Source of the DNA: Planctomycetota bacterium
GTDB taxonomy: Bacteria; Planctomycetota; Planctomycetia; Pirellulales; PALSA-1355
Assembly: GCA_003389325.1 (NCBI GenBank)
Contig: QQVE01000031.1
Span: forward strand, 1-39,027
Length of the DNA stretch: 39,027 bases
Direction of reading: 5' to 3'
Part shown: positions 1 through 9,300 of the stretch, one piece after another
How positions within the stretch are numbered: the first letter of the stretch is position 1
Layout of the letters: the number at the start of each line of letters is the position of its first letter
Program-made: the position numbers and the translations under genes
Notes under the pieces: model-generated
What the model saw: only the letters and a program-made list of their open reading frames with translations
Databases searched by the model: none
Told to the model about the DNA's origin: nothing

Positions 1-315
1 TTCGTCCGCCTGCGATTCGAGTTGGGCCAGCACGCGCAGCTCTTCTTCCTTGCGCCGCCAATTCGCGCCGCGGCGAAGCTGGTCGATCGCGCGCCGCCGG
101 GCAGCGGTCACCAGCCAGCCCGCCGGATTGGCCGGCACGCCGTCGCGCGGCCAGTGCGCAAGCGCCGCCGCCACGGCATCCTGCAGCGCGTCCTCGGCCA
201 GGTCGAAGTCGCCCAGCGAGCCGATCAGCACCGACAGCAACCGCCCCGGCTGTTCGCGCAGTAACTCGTCGAGCACTCCGGCCGCTTTGGCGTGCCTGTC
301 TTGTTCCTCGTTCAC
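1..315 (-). CDS. ECF42-type RNA polymerase sigma factor, N-terminal part (cut by window edge)
   Basis: A reading frame opens at GTG 315 and runs off the left edge, giving 105 residues. The visible part is a sigma-70 region 2: an early DFDLAEDALQDA segment, then NPAGWLVTAARRRAIDQLRR, typical of the sigma-24/SigJ-like ECF group that carries a C-terminal helical extension (ECF42). The start lies 6 nt after the stop of a DGPF/YCII-domain gene on the same strand. That pairing is the known hallmark of ECF42 loci, where the DGPF protein is the conserved partner. The Shine-Dalgarno is weak (AGAGAA), so translation may be coupled to the upstream gene. Region 4 and the extension are outside the window. 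Confidence 0.85.
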   Translation of the reverse strand, partial: MNEEQDRHAKAAGVLDELLREQPGRLLSVLIGSLGDFDLAEDALQDAVAAALAHWPRDGVPANPAGWLVTAARRRAIDQLRRGANWRRKEEELRVLAQLESQADE

Positions 316-321
316 AGTTCT

Positions 322-669
322 CTAGTTGCACCACACGGGGCGAATTTCGATCGAGCCATGCTTGGCCGAGGGAATCTTACCGGCCAGCTCGATGGCCTGG
401 TCCAGGTCTTTGCAATCTAGGAGATAGTAGCCACCGAATTGCTCCTTTGTTTCGACAAACGGCCCGTCCGTGGTGAGCGTCTTGCCGTCGCGCACGCGCA
501 CGGTAGTGGCCGTTGCCGTGGGCTGCAGGCGATGCCCGGCCCGCATCACGCCCAGCTTCTCGACGAGTTCGCCGAAGGCCTGGTATTCGGCCATTAGCTC
601 CTCGAAGCCGGGATCGCGGGGACCAAGCTGCTCTTTTTCCACGTCGGCAATCATCAGCATGTATAGCAT
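322..669 (-). CDS. DGPF/YCII-domain protein
   Basis: The protein has 115 residues, the usual size for the YCII-related DGPF family. The family motif DGPFVETKEQFGGYYL is intact near residues 69-84, preceded by RVRDGKTLTT. The start at 669 is chosen because GGAGAAAGG sits just upstream at good spacing and the protein then begins MLYMLMIADVE, as family members do; an upstream in-frame ATG adds only low-complexity sequence. It is followed after 6 nt by an ECF42 sigma gene. The biochemical role is unsettled: YCII relatives have a ferredoxin-like fold, and in ECF42 loci these proteins are thought to be regulated by, or act with, the sigma factor. Confidence 0.9.
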   Translation of the reverse strand: MLYMLMIADVEKEQLGPRDPGFEELMAEYQAFGELVEKLGVMRAGHRLQPTATATTVRVRDGKTLTTDGPFVETKEQFGGYYLLDCKDLDQAIELAGKIPSAKHGSIEIRPVWCN

Positions 670-789
670 CGTACCCTTTCTCCCCGAATCTTTGACTTGT
701 CGGGGCGTTCCACGGCGGTGCCCCGCGATGGTAACGAACAACGCCCCGCCCAATCGACACGCCGAGAAAAAAACTCTGCCGGCGGTCCA

Positions 790-1503
790 TCAGGAGCCCT
801 TGCGCGATCGCGCGACGGCGCTCCACGTCCAGTGGCGATCGCTGGTCGGCGCAACGGTGCCGGGGTCGAAGCCCAGCTCGGCGGCCAACGCCCGTATCTC
901 GCCGACGGTGAGCGCGGCCCGCAGCGAATCGTCGAACAGCTTTCGCTGCTGCGCATTGCAGTCGCCGGCGTAGGTTTCGACGAGCCGTGCGACCTGCGCA
1001 TCGTCGGCCGGTCGCGACAGATCGCGCAGGAACAGCAATCCGCCGGGGCGGGCGACGCGCACCGCTTCGGTCAGCGCCCCGCGGGGTTCGGGAATGTGGT
1101 GGACGATGCTGTTGGACATCACGGCGGCGAAGCAGCCATCGTCGAACGGCAGCCGCTTGGCGTCGACCGCCTGCAGCCGAATCCGTTCGGAGTACCCGGC
1201 CCGCTCGACGTTGGCGGCCGCCAGTTGCAGCATTTCATCGGCCAGGTCGATCGCCACCACGCGCACGCTACCGTCTTGTCGGCACAGCTCGATGGGAATT
1301 TGCGCCGTGCCCGTGCCCAGGTCGAGCACTTCAACCTCGGGCCCCAGTCCGGCGGTGGAGAGTGCCGCGAGAAAGTCGGCGGCGAAGCGGCGATTCACTT
1401 CGCCGTGATCCATCGCGTCGTAGTCTCGGGCTTCGGCAGCCGAGTCCATCACTTCGGGCTCGAGCACGCGCGGCAGGGCCGAGTCGACCGGCGCCAGGTT
1501 CAT
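790..1503 (-). CDS. class I SAM-dependent methyltransferase
   Basis: The protein has 237 residues and a Rossmann methyltransferase core. Motif I is VLDLGTGTAQIP (about residues 59-70), the acidic end of strand 2 is VVAIDLADEML, and motif IV is the FAAVMSNSIVHHIPEP stretch, followed by the usual VARPGGLLFLRD. This matches the Methyltransf_11/25 group; the substrate cannot be told. Its ATG overlaps the stop of the DUF6786-like gene by ATGA, so it is very likely translated by re-initiation from that message. About 120 bp separate it from the DGPF gene downstream. It has no signal peptide, so it acts in the cytoplasm although its coupled partner is exported. Confidence 0.88.
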   Translation of the reverse strand: MNLAPVDSALPRVLEPEVMDSAAEARDYDAMDHGEVNRRFAADFLAALSTAGLGPEVEVLDLGTGTAQIPIELCRQDGSVRVVAIDLADEMLQLAAANVERAGYSERIRLQAVDAKRLPFDDGCFAAVMSNSIVHHIPEPRGALTEAVRVARPGGLLFLRDLSRPADDAQVARLVETYAGDCNAQQRKLFDDSLRAALTVGEIRALAAELGFDPGTVAPTSDRHWTWSAVARSRKGS

Positions 1504-2756
1504 CGCTTCGACTTTTCGCTGGCGACTTCGTCGACCTTGATATCGACGCCCAGAGCCGCCTTGGCCACACGCGCCAGCGAGGCGGCGTCGCCTTCGATGT
1601 GGAAGGTGGCCTGCGTGTGCGTGATCGTCTTGCCCGTGGGCAACTGGGCGGCCGGCGACAGCGACTCGAGCTCGTAGAAACCGCCCAGCGCCGCTTTGCC
1701 CGGTTCGGGCGGACCGTCGTTGTAGCTGTTGAAGACGTCGCCGCGGTACGGCTCCTCCTGCTTGCCCCAGAAGTTGTTCACGTAGCCGAAGTTGGTCGGG
1801 TCGTCCGGCATCGAAAAGTGCACCAGCGTCAGCACGCCGTTTTCTAGATCGATCGAGCCGGCGATCGGCTTGACCCGGGCTTGGGGCACGCCGATTTTCG
1901 AGCGGTAGTTGCCGTCGCCCGCGAACCAGATCGCCTGCGAATTGATGCGCAACCGCTCGGGGGGAATGTCGCCGAAGTATTCCGTGTTGACGACCGGCCC
2001 CAGGCTCGGATCGCCAGGATCTTTGTACGGCACGATGATCGAGGTACGCCGTCCGGCGGGAAACTGTCCCAGGATCCAGATGGCCACGAGCCCCTTGGTG
2101 CGCGTCATGGCGGGGCCGCGGTTGACCAGCGTGTTGATCGTCTGAAAGCCGACCATGCGCAGCGAGCTGGCCGCCTGCTGGGCATCGGAGCCGAACAGCT
2201 TGCCGAAGTGATGTAGCTTCTGCAGGTGAATCTCGCGGTGCACCTCCAGGTCGAACTGTGCTTGAGACGCGTTCTGCACGCGGATGCGCCGCGCCAGTCG
2301 ATAGAACGGATCGCTGTCCTGCGAGGTGATCTGGAAGGGCCCGTCGTTAAGCGCCTGCGGCGTGTACCAGTTGGCCAGCGTCTGGGCCGCGCCGGGGGCG
2401 AACCACAGGCTGTAGGGTCCGCCCTCGGGACCCAGCCAGAAGCGGTCCTCACCGCCGTAGTTGTTGAAGTGCTTGTCGGTGGCGCCGCGCTCGATGAAAT
2501 CGCGGTTGATCCAGCCGTGGCTGAGACCCTCCATTTCATTGGTGCTGGAGGTCATCACGCGCCCCTGGTACTCGGGGCAGATGGCCACGCGCTCGCCGTT
2601 CTCGCCGGTCAGTTGCACGACCTTGGTATGCGCGACCAGAAAATTGAAGGAGTCGCCGTAGGTTTCGCGCCGATCGGCCGCCCCGGCCACGGTCGCCACC
2701 AGCAGCCAGACGACCGGAGCCAGCGCGGCGATGCCCATCCTGTGTAATTGCAACAT
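1500..2756 (-). CDS. secreted DUF6786-like protein
   Basis: The protein has 418 residues. An N-terminal signal peptide (about 1-26, hydrophobic LAPVVWLLVATVAGAA) directs export. The mature part is rich in aromatic residues with motifs such as NYGGEDRFWLGPEGGPYSLWF and resembles the DUF6786 family found in planctomycetes and Bacteroidetes; the fold may be a galactose-mutarotase-like beta-sandwich, but that is inference. The start at 2756 is supported by GGGAGGG six bases upstream; frames further upstream are arginine-rich and unlikely. It overlaps the methyltransferase start by 4 nt. No catalytic residues can be assigned. Confidence 0.75.
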   Translation of the reverse strand: MLQLHRMGIAALAPVVWLLVATVAGAADRRETYGDSFNFLVAHTKVVQLTGENGERVAICPEYQGRVMTSSTNEMEGLSHGWINRDFIERGATDKHFNNYGGEDRFWLGPEGGPYSLWFAPGAAQTLANWYTPQALNDGPFQITSQDSDPFYRLARRIRVQNASQAQFDLEVHREIHLQKLHHFGKLFGSDAQQAASSLRMVGFQTINTLVNRGPAMTRTKGLVAIWILGQFPAGRRTSIIVPYKDPGDPSLGPVVNTEYFGDIPPERLRINSQAIWFAGDGNYRSKIGVPQARVKPIAGSIDLENGVLTLVHFSMPDDPTNFGYVNNFWGKQEEPYRGDVFNSYNDGPPEPGKAALGGFYELESLSPAAQLPTGKTITHTQATFHIEGDAASLARVAKAALGVDIKVDEVASEKSKR

Positions 2757-3215
2757 CGAATCCCTCCCTTGATACCTGCGTCGCCGGCGTGTCAGACGGA
2801 TGCACCGGGCCTTCGATCGAGCGCGTGCCAAGCCGTGCGTTTTGGACCGGACCAGAGTCATCGGCCACGGGATCGGTGCCGCGGGGCAGCCGTGGCTCCC
2901 GGACCGCAAAACCCGCGTGGGGCGGGGCTTAAACCGACTCGAAAGACGCGATTATAGCGAATCACCCAATCTTGGGGAGCCGACTGATATGGCCTGGGAG
3001 CACGTGGTAGAATTTCGAGTCGTTTTGCCGTGCCATGCCGCCCACCTGAGTGCGGCACCAAGCGGCAATTTCTTTGCTACAATACGTTTCGGGTCCTCCC
3101 TGCCGATATTGCCGGGCCGCGCTGCCGGCCGGTCGGCTCCCGCAAATCGGGGAGCCGCACAAACTTTTTTTGACCCTGCGGTTGAACTCTGCGCCCGGGC
3201 TTCGCGTACTGAGAG
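2757..3215. other. intergenic control region between divergent genes
   Basis: No convincing gene lies here. It separates the leftward DUF6786 gene from the rightward sigma gene. A TATAAT box reading leftward lies at 2951-2956 and a TACAAT box reading rightward at 3078-3083, both without a clear -35 element. The stretch from about 2800 to 2940 is GC-rich and shows nothing I recognise. Confidence 0.5.
3078..3083 (+). promoter_or_regulatory. candidate -10 box of the ECF sigma operon
   Basis: TACAAT matches the sigma-70 -10 consensus at five of six positions, inside a locally AT-richer stretch about 130 bp upstream of the sigma gene. No good -35 element is visible at 16-18 bp, so this is a weak call. 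If the operon is autoregulated, the real promoter would be of ECF type and not recognisable by this motif. Confidence 0.3.
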
Positions 3216-3866
3216 ATGGATAAGGTCGTAGGAAACACGCCATTAGCGACAGCCGTTCCCGACCCGGCCCAGGCGACCGACGAGGAACTGCTGGCGGCCT
3301 ACCGAGATGCCAGCGATCGCGAGGCATTCAGCGAGCTGGTGCACCGGTACGAGCGGGAGCTGTATAGCTACCTGCGGCGCTATCTCGGCGATGCTCCAAT
3401 GGCCGAAGACGCGTTCCAGGCAACGTTTTTGCAGATTCACCTGAAATGCGATCAGTTCGACGATGGCCGCAAGTTTCGACCTTGGCTTTATACGATCGCT
3501 ACCAACCAGGCGATCGACGCCCAGCGCCGCAACAAGCGGCACAAGAGCGTCAGCTTGGATCGAAATACCCGCCCGGAGGATTCCGACAGCGTTGGCACGC
3601 TGATGGACTTGCTGACCAGCAACGAGCCGGCTCCCGACGCCCGCATCGAGACAGCGCAACAACGTGATTGGATCCGCTCGGCGGTCGAGAGTTTACCCGA
3701 TCCGCTGAAACAAGCCGTCAACCTGGTTTACTATCAAGGGCTGAAGTACCGCGAAGCGGCCGACATCCTTGACATTCCGGTCGGCACCGTCAAAAGCCGG
3801 CTGCACTCGGCCATCCTGAAACTGAACCAGGCCTGGATGGACAACCACCCCCCCGTCAATGAGTAG
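3216..3866 (+). CDS. ECF-family RNA polymerase sigma factor
   Basis: The protein has 216 residues. Region 2 spans about residues 37-105, with the core-binding segment MAEDAFQATFLQIH and the -10 recognition part FRPWLYTIATNQAIDAQRR. A charged linker carries a serine/aspartate-rich insert (SLDRNTRPEDSDS). Region 4 is about residues 155-207, with the helix-turn-helix LKYREAADILDIPVGTVKSR. The last 8 bases overlap the start of the next gene (ATGAGTAG), so sigma factor and membrane partner are translated together, the usual arrangement for a sigma/anti-sigma pair. It is a complete, normal-length ECF sigma of the broad RpoE/SigW type. Confidence 0.93.
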   Translation: MDKVVGNTPLATAVPDPAQATDEELLAAYRDASDREAFSELVHRYERELYSYLRRYLGDAPMAEDAFQATFLQIHLKCDQFDDGRKFRPWLYTIATNQAIDAQRRNKRHKSVSLDRNTRPEDSDSVGTLMDLLTSNEPAPDARIETAQQRDWIRSAVESLPDPLKQAVNLVYYQGLKYREAADILDIPVGTVKSRLHSAILKLNQAWMDNHPPVNE

Positions 3867-4857
3867 CGAAACTGAAATGCGAGAGCACCTGATCGGCTAC
3901 GTGCTGGACGCTCTGGAACCGTCGGAGCGTGCCATGGTCGAGGCTCGATTGAGCCGTGATCCTCAACTACAGCGCGACATGGAAGTGCTCAAGCGCGGGC
4001 TGGAGCCGCTGGGCGTCGACAAGGCGCACTACGACGCGCCGATCGGACTGGCGTCGCGCACGTGCGAATTCGTGGCCGTACAAACCAAGGCCAAGCCGGC
4101 CCCGCAGCCGGTCACTAGCGTTTCCAGCAATTGGTCGATGGCCGACATGCTCGTGGCGGCCGGGATCTTTCTCGCGGCGAGCCTGCTGTTCTGGCCGGCG
4201 ATGAACCAGAGCCGCTTTGCCGCCCAGGTGCGCGGCTGCCAGAATCGGATGGGCCAGATCGGCGTGGCACTTGCCAACTACAGCAACCTTTACCCGCGGC
4301 AGTTGCCGTCGCTGGAAGTCGACCACGAATTGAACCACGCCGGCATGTACGCGGTGCTGTTGCGCGAGCACGGCCTGATGCCGCGGACGCACATCCTGCT
4401 GTGCCCCGCTTCGCCGCTGGCCGAGCGGCCCGAAGAGTTCACCGTGCCGACACGCGAGCAGTTGATCAAGGCCAGCCCGCAGGAGCGGCTCGACTATTTC
4501 CGCCAGATGGGCGGCAGCTACGCCTACAATCTCGGCTACTTCGAAGACGGGCGCTATCATCCGCCCCGCGATCTACGGCAGGCCAATCAGGCGCTGTTGG
4601 CCGACATGCCCAGCGGCACGGCCGAGGGCCGCTCGTCGCAGAACCACGGCGGCTGCGGCCAGAACGTGCTGTTCGGCGACATGCACGTCAAGTATTTGAC
4701 CAGTTGCAAGCGATCCGGCTGCGAGGACCACATCTTCCTCAACAAGGAAGGTAAGCCCTACGCCGGGCTCGATCGCAACGACATCGTGCTCGGCGCCAGC
4801 CACGACGTTCCACTGGCCCCGTCTGCGACGCAGGTGCCACTTCACGCGACGCCGTAG
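3859..4857 (+). CDS. anti-sigma-like membrane protein with DUF1559/pseudopilin-like outer domain
   Basis: The protein has 332 residues. Residues 1-50 (MREHLIGYVLDALEPSER onward) look like the cytoplasmic helical part of an anti-sigma factor but lack the His-x3-Cys-x2-Cys zinc ligands. A single membrane segment lies at about 95-113. Just after it, RGCQNRMGQIGVALANYSN (125-143) resembles the CxNNLKQIGLALHNY signature of DUF1559 planctomycete pseudopilins. Near the C-terminus NHGGCGQNVLFGDMHVKYL (262-280) resembles the H-X9-DG ending of that family, with one extra residue and DM for DG. No prepilin peptidase site is present. The overlap with the sigma gene makes it the probable sigma partner; the outer domain would be the sensor. 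Confidence 0.75.
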   Translation: MSSETEMREHLIGYVLDALEPSERAMVEARLSRDPQLQRDMEVLKRGLEPLGVDKAHYDAPIGLASRTCEFVAVQTKAKPAPQPVTSVSSNWSMADMLVAAGIFLAASLLFWPAMNQSRFAAQVRGCQNRMGQIGVALANYSNLYPRQLPSLEVDHELNHAGMYAVLLREHGLMPRTHILLCPASPLAERPEEFTVPTREQLIKASPQERLDYFRQMGGSYAYNLGYFEDGRYHPPRDLRQANQALLADMPSGTAEGRSSQNHGGCGQNVLFGDMHVKYLTSCKRSGCEDHIFLNKEGKPYAGLDRNDIVLGASHDVPLAPSATQVPLHATP

Positions 4858-5003
4858 CGGACGCTCGCTCGTCATTCTTCATTCGCCGGCTGACCGCTCC
4901 CTCGTTCGCGGACGTCCCCGGCATTTTCCCGTGCGATCGTGCGCCGCCGGGCCGCGGCTGCGTATCCTTGGTGCCTGGCGGGCGTCGCGAGAAGCCGACG
5001 TCG

Positions 5004-5023
5004 ATGTTGCCCGGAGGCAACAT
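5004..5023 (+). repeat. 8-bp inverted repeat with tetraloop
   Basis: ATGTTGCC-CGGA-GGCAACAT forms a perfect 8-bp stem. No T-run follows it, so it is not a classic terminator, although it is placed about 150 bp after the anti-sigma gene and could still stop or protect that transcript. Confidence 0.55.
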
Positions 5024-5160
5024 GCCGGCCGCGGCATCGCTCCGCCGTTTCTGGCGCAAGTTGGATACTGACGCCTGCTTGCGCTTGCCTCACGGTCTCC
5101 CACCGCTCCACTGGCATCGGACTTGCCTCTCTTGGGCATCGCTGCCAAGCAACCCGCGGC

Positions 5161-5198
5161 GGCCGCCAGAGCCTTCGTCCCCTCGGGCTCTGGCGGCC
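5161..5198 (+). repeat. 13-bp perfect inverted repeat
   Basis: GGCCGCCAGAGCC (5161-5173) and GGCTCTGGCGGCC (5186-5198) pair without mismatch around a 12-nt loop. No U-tract follows. It lies 83 bp before the start of the next gene, so it could be a leader structure, an RNA-protein site or a factor-independent pause; the sequence does not decide. Confidence 0.7.
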
Positions 5199-5281
5199 CT
5201 GCCGCCGGTCCTGTCGCAGTGCCGGCGCTTGCACCTTTCTGCCGGTAATCCCCCTTCCCGCCAGCCTCAGGTTCGATCCCC

Positions 5282-6139
5282 ATGCACGTTCGCGAGTTGG
5301 TTGAAGTCGCCGGAGTCGTGGCCACCAGCGGTCCGCTCATCGTCGAAGGAGCCGGCCCGATTTCGCAGGCCCATCTGGGCCAGTACTGGGCGGCCTCGCG
5401 GTCTCGTTTCGATCGCTGGAACCAGGCGCTGAAGCAACTTGCCGACGAGGACACTGAGTTCTCCGAGTTGAACACCGACCACTGGGTCGGGCTGCGGTCG
5501 ACGCTCGACGAGATCTTTGCCAGCGAAATCCTCACGCGTCTCTGGACCGCGATCGTCGTGGCCCGCGAACGCCGCACCGGCACCGGCAATAGCGAGCCGG
5601 TGGTACGCAACATCTTCGATGCCCACATGGAAGCCCGCCGCCGCGCCCTCGACGTGCTGCTCAACGCCGGCTGCTTCAGCACGCGTCAGCCTTCGGCCGC
5701 CAATCGGCTGCGGCTCCGCGCCGAGCGCTGGAGCGACATGCTGCTCGGCAGCCTGTTGTCCGACAACGACTACCTGCACGAATTCGCCGTGAACCCCGAG
5801 CGGGCAGCCGACTTCGCGCTCGATCTGGCCCAGCGCCAGCTTCAGCCCGGCGGAGGGCAAGCCTGGCGGTTGCTGTTGGTTTCGCTGCGGCTGAGTTTCG
5901 CCGGGGGCATGGCGCCCGAACCGGCCAACCCGGAGGCCAACGCCCGGCTCACTTCCGCCCTGCTGGGTTGCTTTCCCGGCGAACTGTTCGACTCGACGGG
6001 ACTTTTGTCTTCGTTGTGGATGATGCGTCTATCGGCCACGGCCAGCGACGCCCAAGGTCTGATCGAGGATCTGCTGGGCACCGCCGCCGGCGGCGAAATC
6101 GCTCCATTCCGCGGGAAGTCGCGCATCCGCGGTAGCTAG
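5282..6139 (+). CDS. conserved-looking hypothetical protein
   Basis: A protein of 285 residues that I do not recognise. It has no signal peptide or membrane segment and appears mostly alpha-helical, with Trp/Arg-rich helices such as YWAASRSRFDRWNQALKQL and long amphipathic segments through residues 60-260. This suggests a soluble all-helical cytoplasmic protein. Codon use matches the neighbours, with G/C in third positions, which supports it as a real gene. It stands alone: the sigma operon ends 424 bp before it and the large PVC-type gene begins 231 bp after it. No Shine-Dalgarno is obvious at ATG 5282. Confidence 0.7.
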   Translation: MHVRELVEVAGVVATSGPLIVEGAGPISQAHLGQYWAASRSRFDRWNQALKQLADEDTEFSELNTDHWVGLRSTLDEIFASEILTRLWTAIVVARERRTGTGNSEPVVRNIFDAHMEARRRALDVLLNAGCFSTRQPSAANRLRLRAERWSDMLLGSLLSDNDYLHEFAVNPERAADFALDLAQRQLQPGGGQAWRLLLVSLRLSFAGGMAPEPANPEANARLTSALLGCFPGELFDSTGLLSSLWMMRLSATASDAQGLIEDLLGTAAGGEIAPFRGKSRIRGS

Positions 6140-6370
6140 CACACGAGGTGCGCGAGCAAGCACGTTTCGTGCTATCGCCAGGCGACGCTGCGTGCCTTGC
6201 TAGCATCGGCGTCTCTTTCGTGGGCGAACCTCTGTTGCCCCGTTTCCCCCTGCTCTGTACCCTATGCCCTCCAATCGGTCACGGCGCAAGGACGTGCGCA
6301 ACGACCGGCCGACCCAGGAGCGGTCGCATCAACACATCGATTTCTGTTTGCCTGTGAGGATGGACGGAGC

Positions 6371-9300
6371 ATGCGAAATCACTCTCAGCCGCGGCGCGCA
6401 GCCATTGCGCGATCTCTCGCCGTTCTGGCATGTGCGGCAAGCAGTGCATGGCTGACTTGCGCCACGGCGGGTGCCAAAGAAGCCGAATGGATCTGGTCTC
6501 CCGCCTACGAGAAGGAGCTTGCGCCGCAAGGCGAATGCTACTTCCGCAAGACCTTCGAGCTCGCCTCGCCCCAGGGCGGCACGATTCAGGTCGCCGCCGA
6601 CGACAACTACGAACTGTTCGTCAACGGCAAGTTCGTCGGCAAGGGTGAGAACTGGAAAGTGCTCGATGTCTACGACATCACGAAGCACCTGGTCGACGGC
6701 CCCAACACCGTGGCCGTGAAGGCCGAGAACACCGAAGGCGGATCGGCCGGCGTCGTCGCCCGCGTCGTCGTGCAGCACGACGGCGACACCAAGGTGGAAC
6801 ACTCGACCGACGAAACCTGGAACACGGCGCTTAAGGAATTTCCGCGCTGGCACGATGCCGACTTCGACGATGGGCAGTGGCTCGCCGCCCGCAGTTTCGG
6901 CATGCTCAACGCCACGCTCCCCTGGGGCAACGAAGTGATCGTCGACGGCGACAGTGGCCGCTACCGTGTCACGCCCGAGTTCCTCGTCGAATGGGTCATC
7001 GGCCCCGAGAAAACCGGCTCGCTGATCTGTATGACGTTCGACGAGTTCGGCCAGATCATCGCCGCCCAGGAAAACGGCCCGCTGGTCCTCGTAAAGGACT
7101 CGAACAAGGACGGCCTGGTCGACGAAGTGACGCCGTACTGCGAGGAGATCAAGAACTGCCAGGGGCTGCTGGCAGTCAGCGGCAAAGTGTACGCCGTGGG
7201 CGAAGGTCCCGAGGGCGCCGCGCTCTACGAGCTGAGCGACGACGACCAGAACGGCCACATCGAGCAGGTGAAAACGGTCCTCAAGTTCGAAGGCGAGATG
7301 GGCGAGCACGGCCCCCACGCCCTGACGCTCGGCCCCGACGGCCTGATCTATATGCTGCTGGGCAACTTCACCGAGCGCGTGCGGAAATTCGAATCGTCGA
7401 GCCCGTATCGCAACTTCTACGAAGGCGATCTGCTTACGCCGCGCTACGAGGACGCCAGCGGGCACGCCGTCGGCGTCAAGGCTCCCGGTGGCACCATCAT
7501 TCGCACCGACTTCGCGGGCACCGCGGTCGAAGCCTATGCCGGCGGATTGCAGAACCCCTACGACCTGGTCTTCAACCAGGACGGCGAGTTGTTCACTTGC
7601 GACTCCGACATGGAGTGGGATTCGGGCATGCCGTGGTACCGCCCCACCCGGTTGAACCACGTGGCCGCGGGCGCCGAGTTCGGCTGGCGCAGCGGGTGGT
7701 CGAAGTGGCCTGAATACTTCGTCGACAGCCTGCCGCCCACGATGGAATTGGGCCGCGGTTCGCCGGCCGGCATGGAGGTCTACGACCACTTCATGTTCCC
7801 GGTGCGCTATCACAACGCGTTGTTCGTCTGCGATTGGTCGCGCGGCCGGATTTTGGCGATCCGCACGCGTCCGCACGGCTCGACCTACAAGGCCACGGCC
7901 GAAGTCTTCCTCGAGGGGCAGCCGCTCAACGCCACCGACATCGAAGTCGGTCCCGACGGTTGGCTCTACTTCTGCACCGGCGGCCGCGAGACCGAAGGCG
8001 GCATCTATCGCGTGGTGTGGGAAGGCAAAGTGCCGCCCGAGATCCTCGATCGCGGCCAGGGTCTGACCGCGGCGATCAACCAGCCGCAATTGGGCAGCGC
8101 CTGGGCTCGCCAGAAGATCGCCCTGACCAAGCAGCAACTCGGCCCCAACTGGGGACGCGAGTTGGCCCAATTCGTACAGAACCCGCGCAACCGCGCTCAA
8201 AAACGCGTGCGAGCACTGGAATTGCTGCAACTCTTCGGGCCGTATCCGCAGCCTTCGCTGCTGATCGTGGCTTCGAAGGACCGCTCCCCGGCGTTGCGGG
8301 TCAAGGCGGCCTACCTGATGGGGATCAACGCGGACAAATCGACCGAACAGCGGTTGATCCAGTTGCTGGGCGACGAGGATCTTTCCGTGCAGCGGGCAGC
8401 GGCCGAAGCACTTGCGCGCAGCGGCGGATCTCCGCCGGCCGAACGGTTGGTGCCGCTGTTGGCTTCGCCCGATCGGCACGTAGCGTGGTCGGCCGCGCGT
8501 TTGCTCGAGCGGATGCCCACGGCCCATTGGGACACCGAGATTCTCGAACAGCCCAATCCGCGGGCCTTCCTGGTCGGATCGATGGCCCTGCTCACCACGT
8601 CGCCGCCGCGGGCCACGATCGACGAAGTGCTCGATCGCTGCCAGTCGCTGTTGGCCGGCTATCTGACCGACGACGACTTCATCTATCTGTTGCGCGTCGT
8701 GCAACTGGGATTGATCAAGGGTCACATTACCGGCGACGAAGTGGCGACGTTGCGCTCCAAGCTGTCGGCCGAGTACCCGGCGCAAGATCATCGCATGAAT
8801 CGCGAGCTGGTGCGTCTGCTGGTCTACCTGCAGGAGCCGACCATGGCCGAGCGGCTGGTCGAGCAGTTGCACACCGACGTTCCGTCGGTCGAAAAGATGC
8901 AGATTTTGACGCATGCCCGTTTCCTCACTGCGGGCTGGACGCTTCCCTTGAAGCTGGAAATGCTCAAAGCTTACGAGGAGGCCCGAGCGATCGAAGGCGG
9001 GCATAGCTTTGAAGGCTACGTCGAGAATGTGTCGCGCGACTTCTTCGCCAATTTCAACGAGGAAGAGCAGCGGCTCGTCCTGGCCGACGGCGTGCAGTGG
9101 CCCACTAGCGCCTTGAGCGTGTTGGCCAAGCTGCCCAAGAATCCCACGCCCGAAACGCTGCGTGAGATCGAGGCGCTCGACGCCCAGGTGGCGAAGCTCG
9201 ATAGCGAGGCCGCCAAGCGGCTGCGGATCGGCATCTGCGCAGTGTTGGGTGCCAGCGGCGATCCCGACGCGATGGCCTATCTCCGCGAGCTGTACGACGC

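Larger units (their letters stand above)
4858..5281 (+). other. intergenic region with two hairpins
   Basis: The region is GC-rich and none of its open frames has convincing protein character. It holds an 8-bp hairpin with a CGGA tetraloop at 5004-5023 and a 13-bp perfect inverted repeat at 5161-5198. The leader of the next gene is therefore likely structured. No -10 or -35 element stands out. Confidence 0.5.

Noticed and set aside
697..1677. A plus-strand open frame opposite the methyltransferase
   Set aside because: It is a shadow of the methyltransferase and the end of the DUF6786 gene, with no motif.
5112..5128. Sigma-54-like TGGCAT-N5-TTGC element before the 285-residue gene
   Set aside because: The GG-N10-GC spacing is right but the flanking consensus is poor and no activator site is visible; such matches are expected by chance in this GC-rich DNA.
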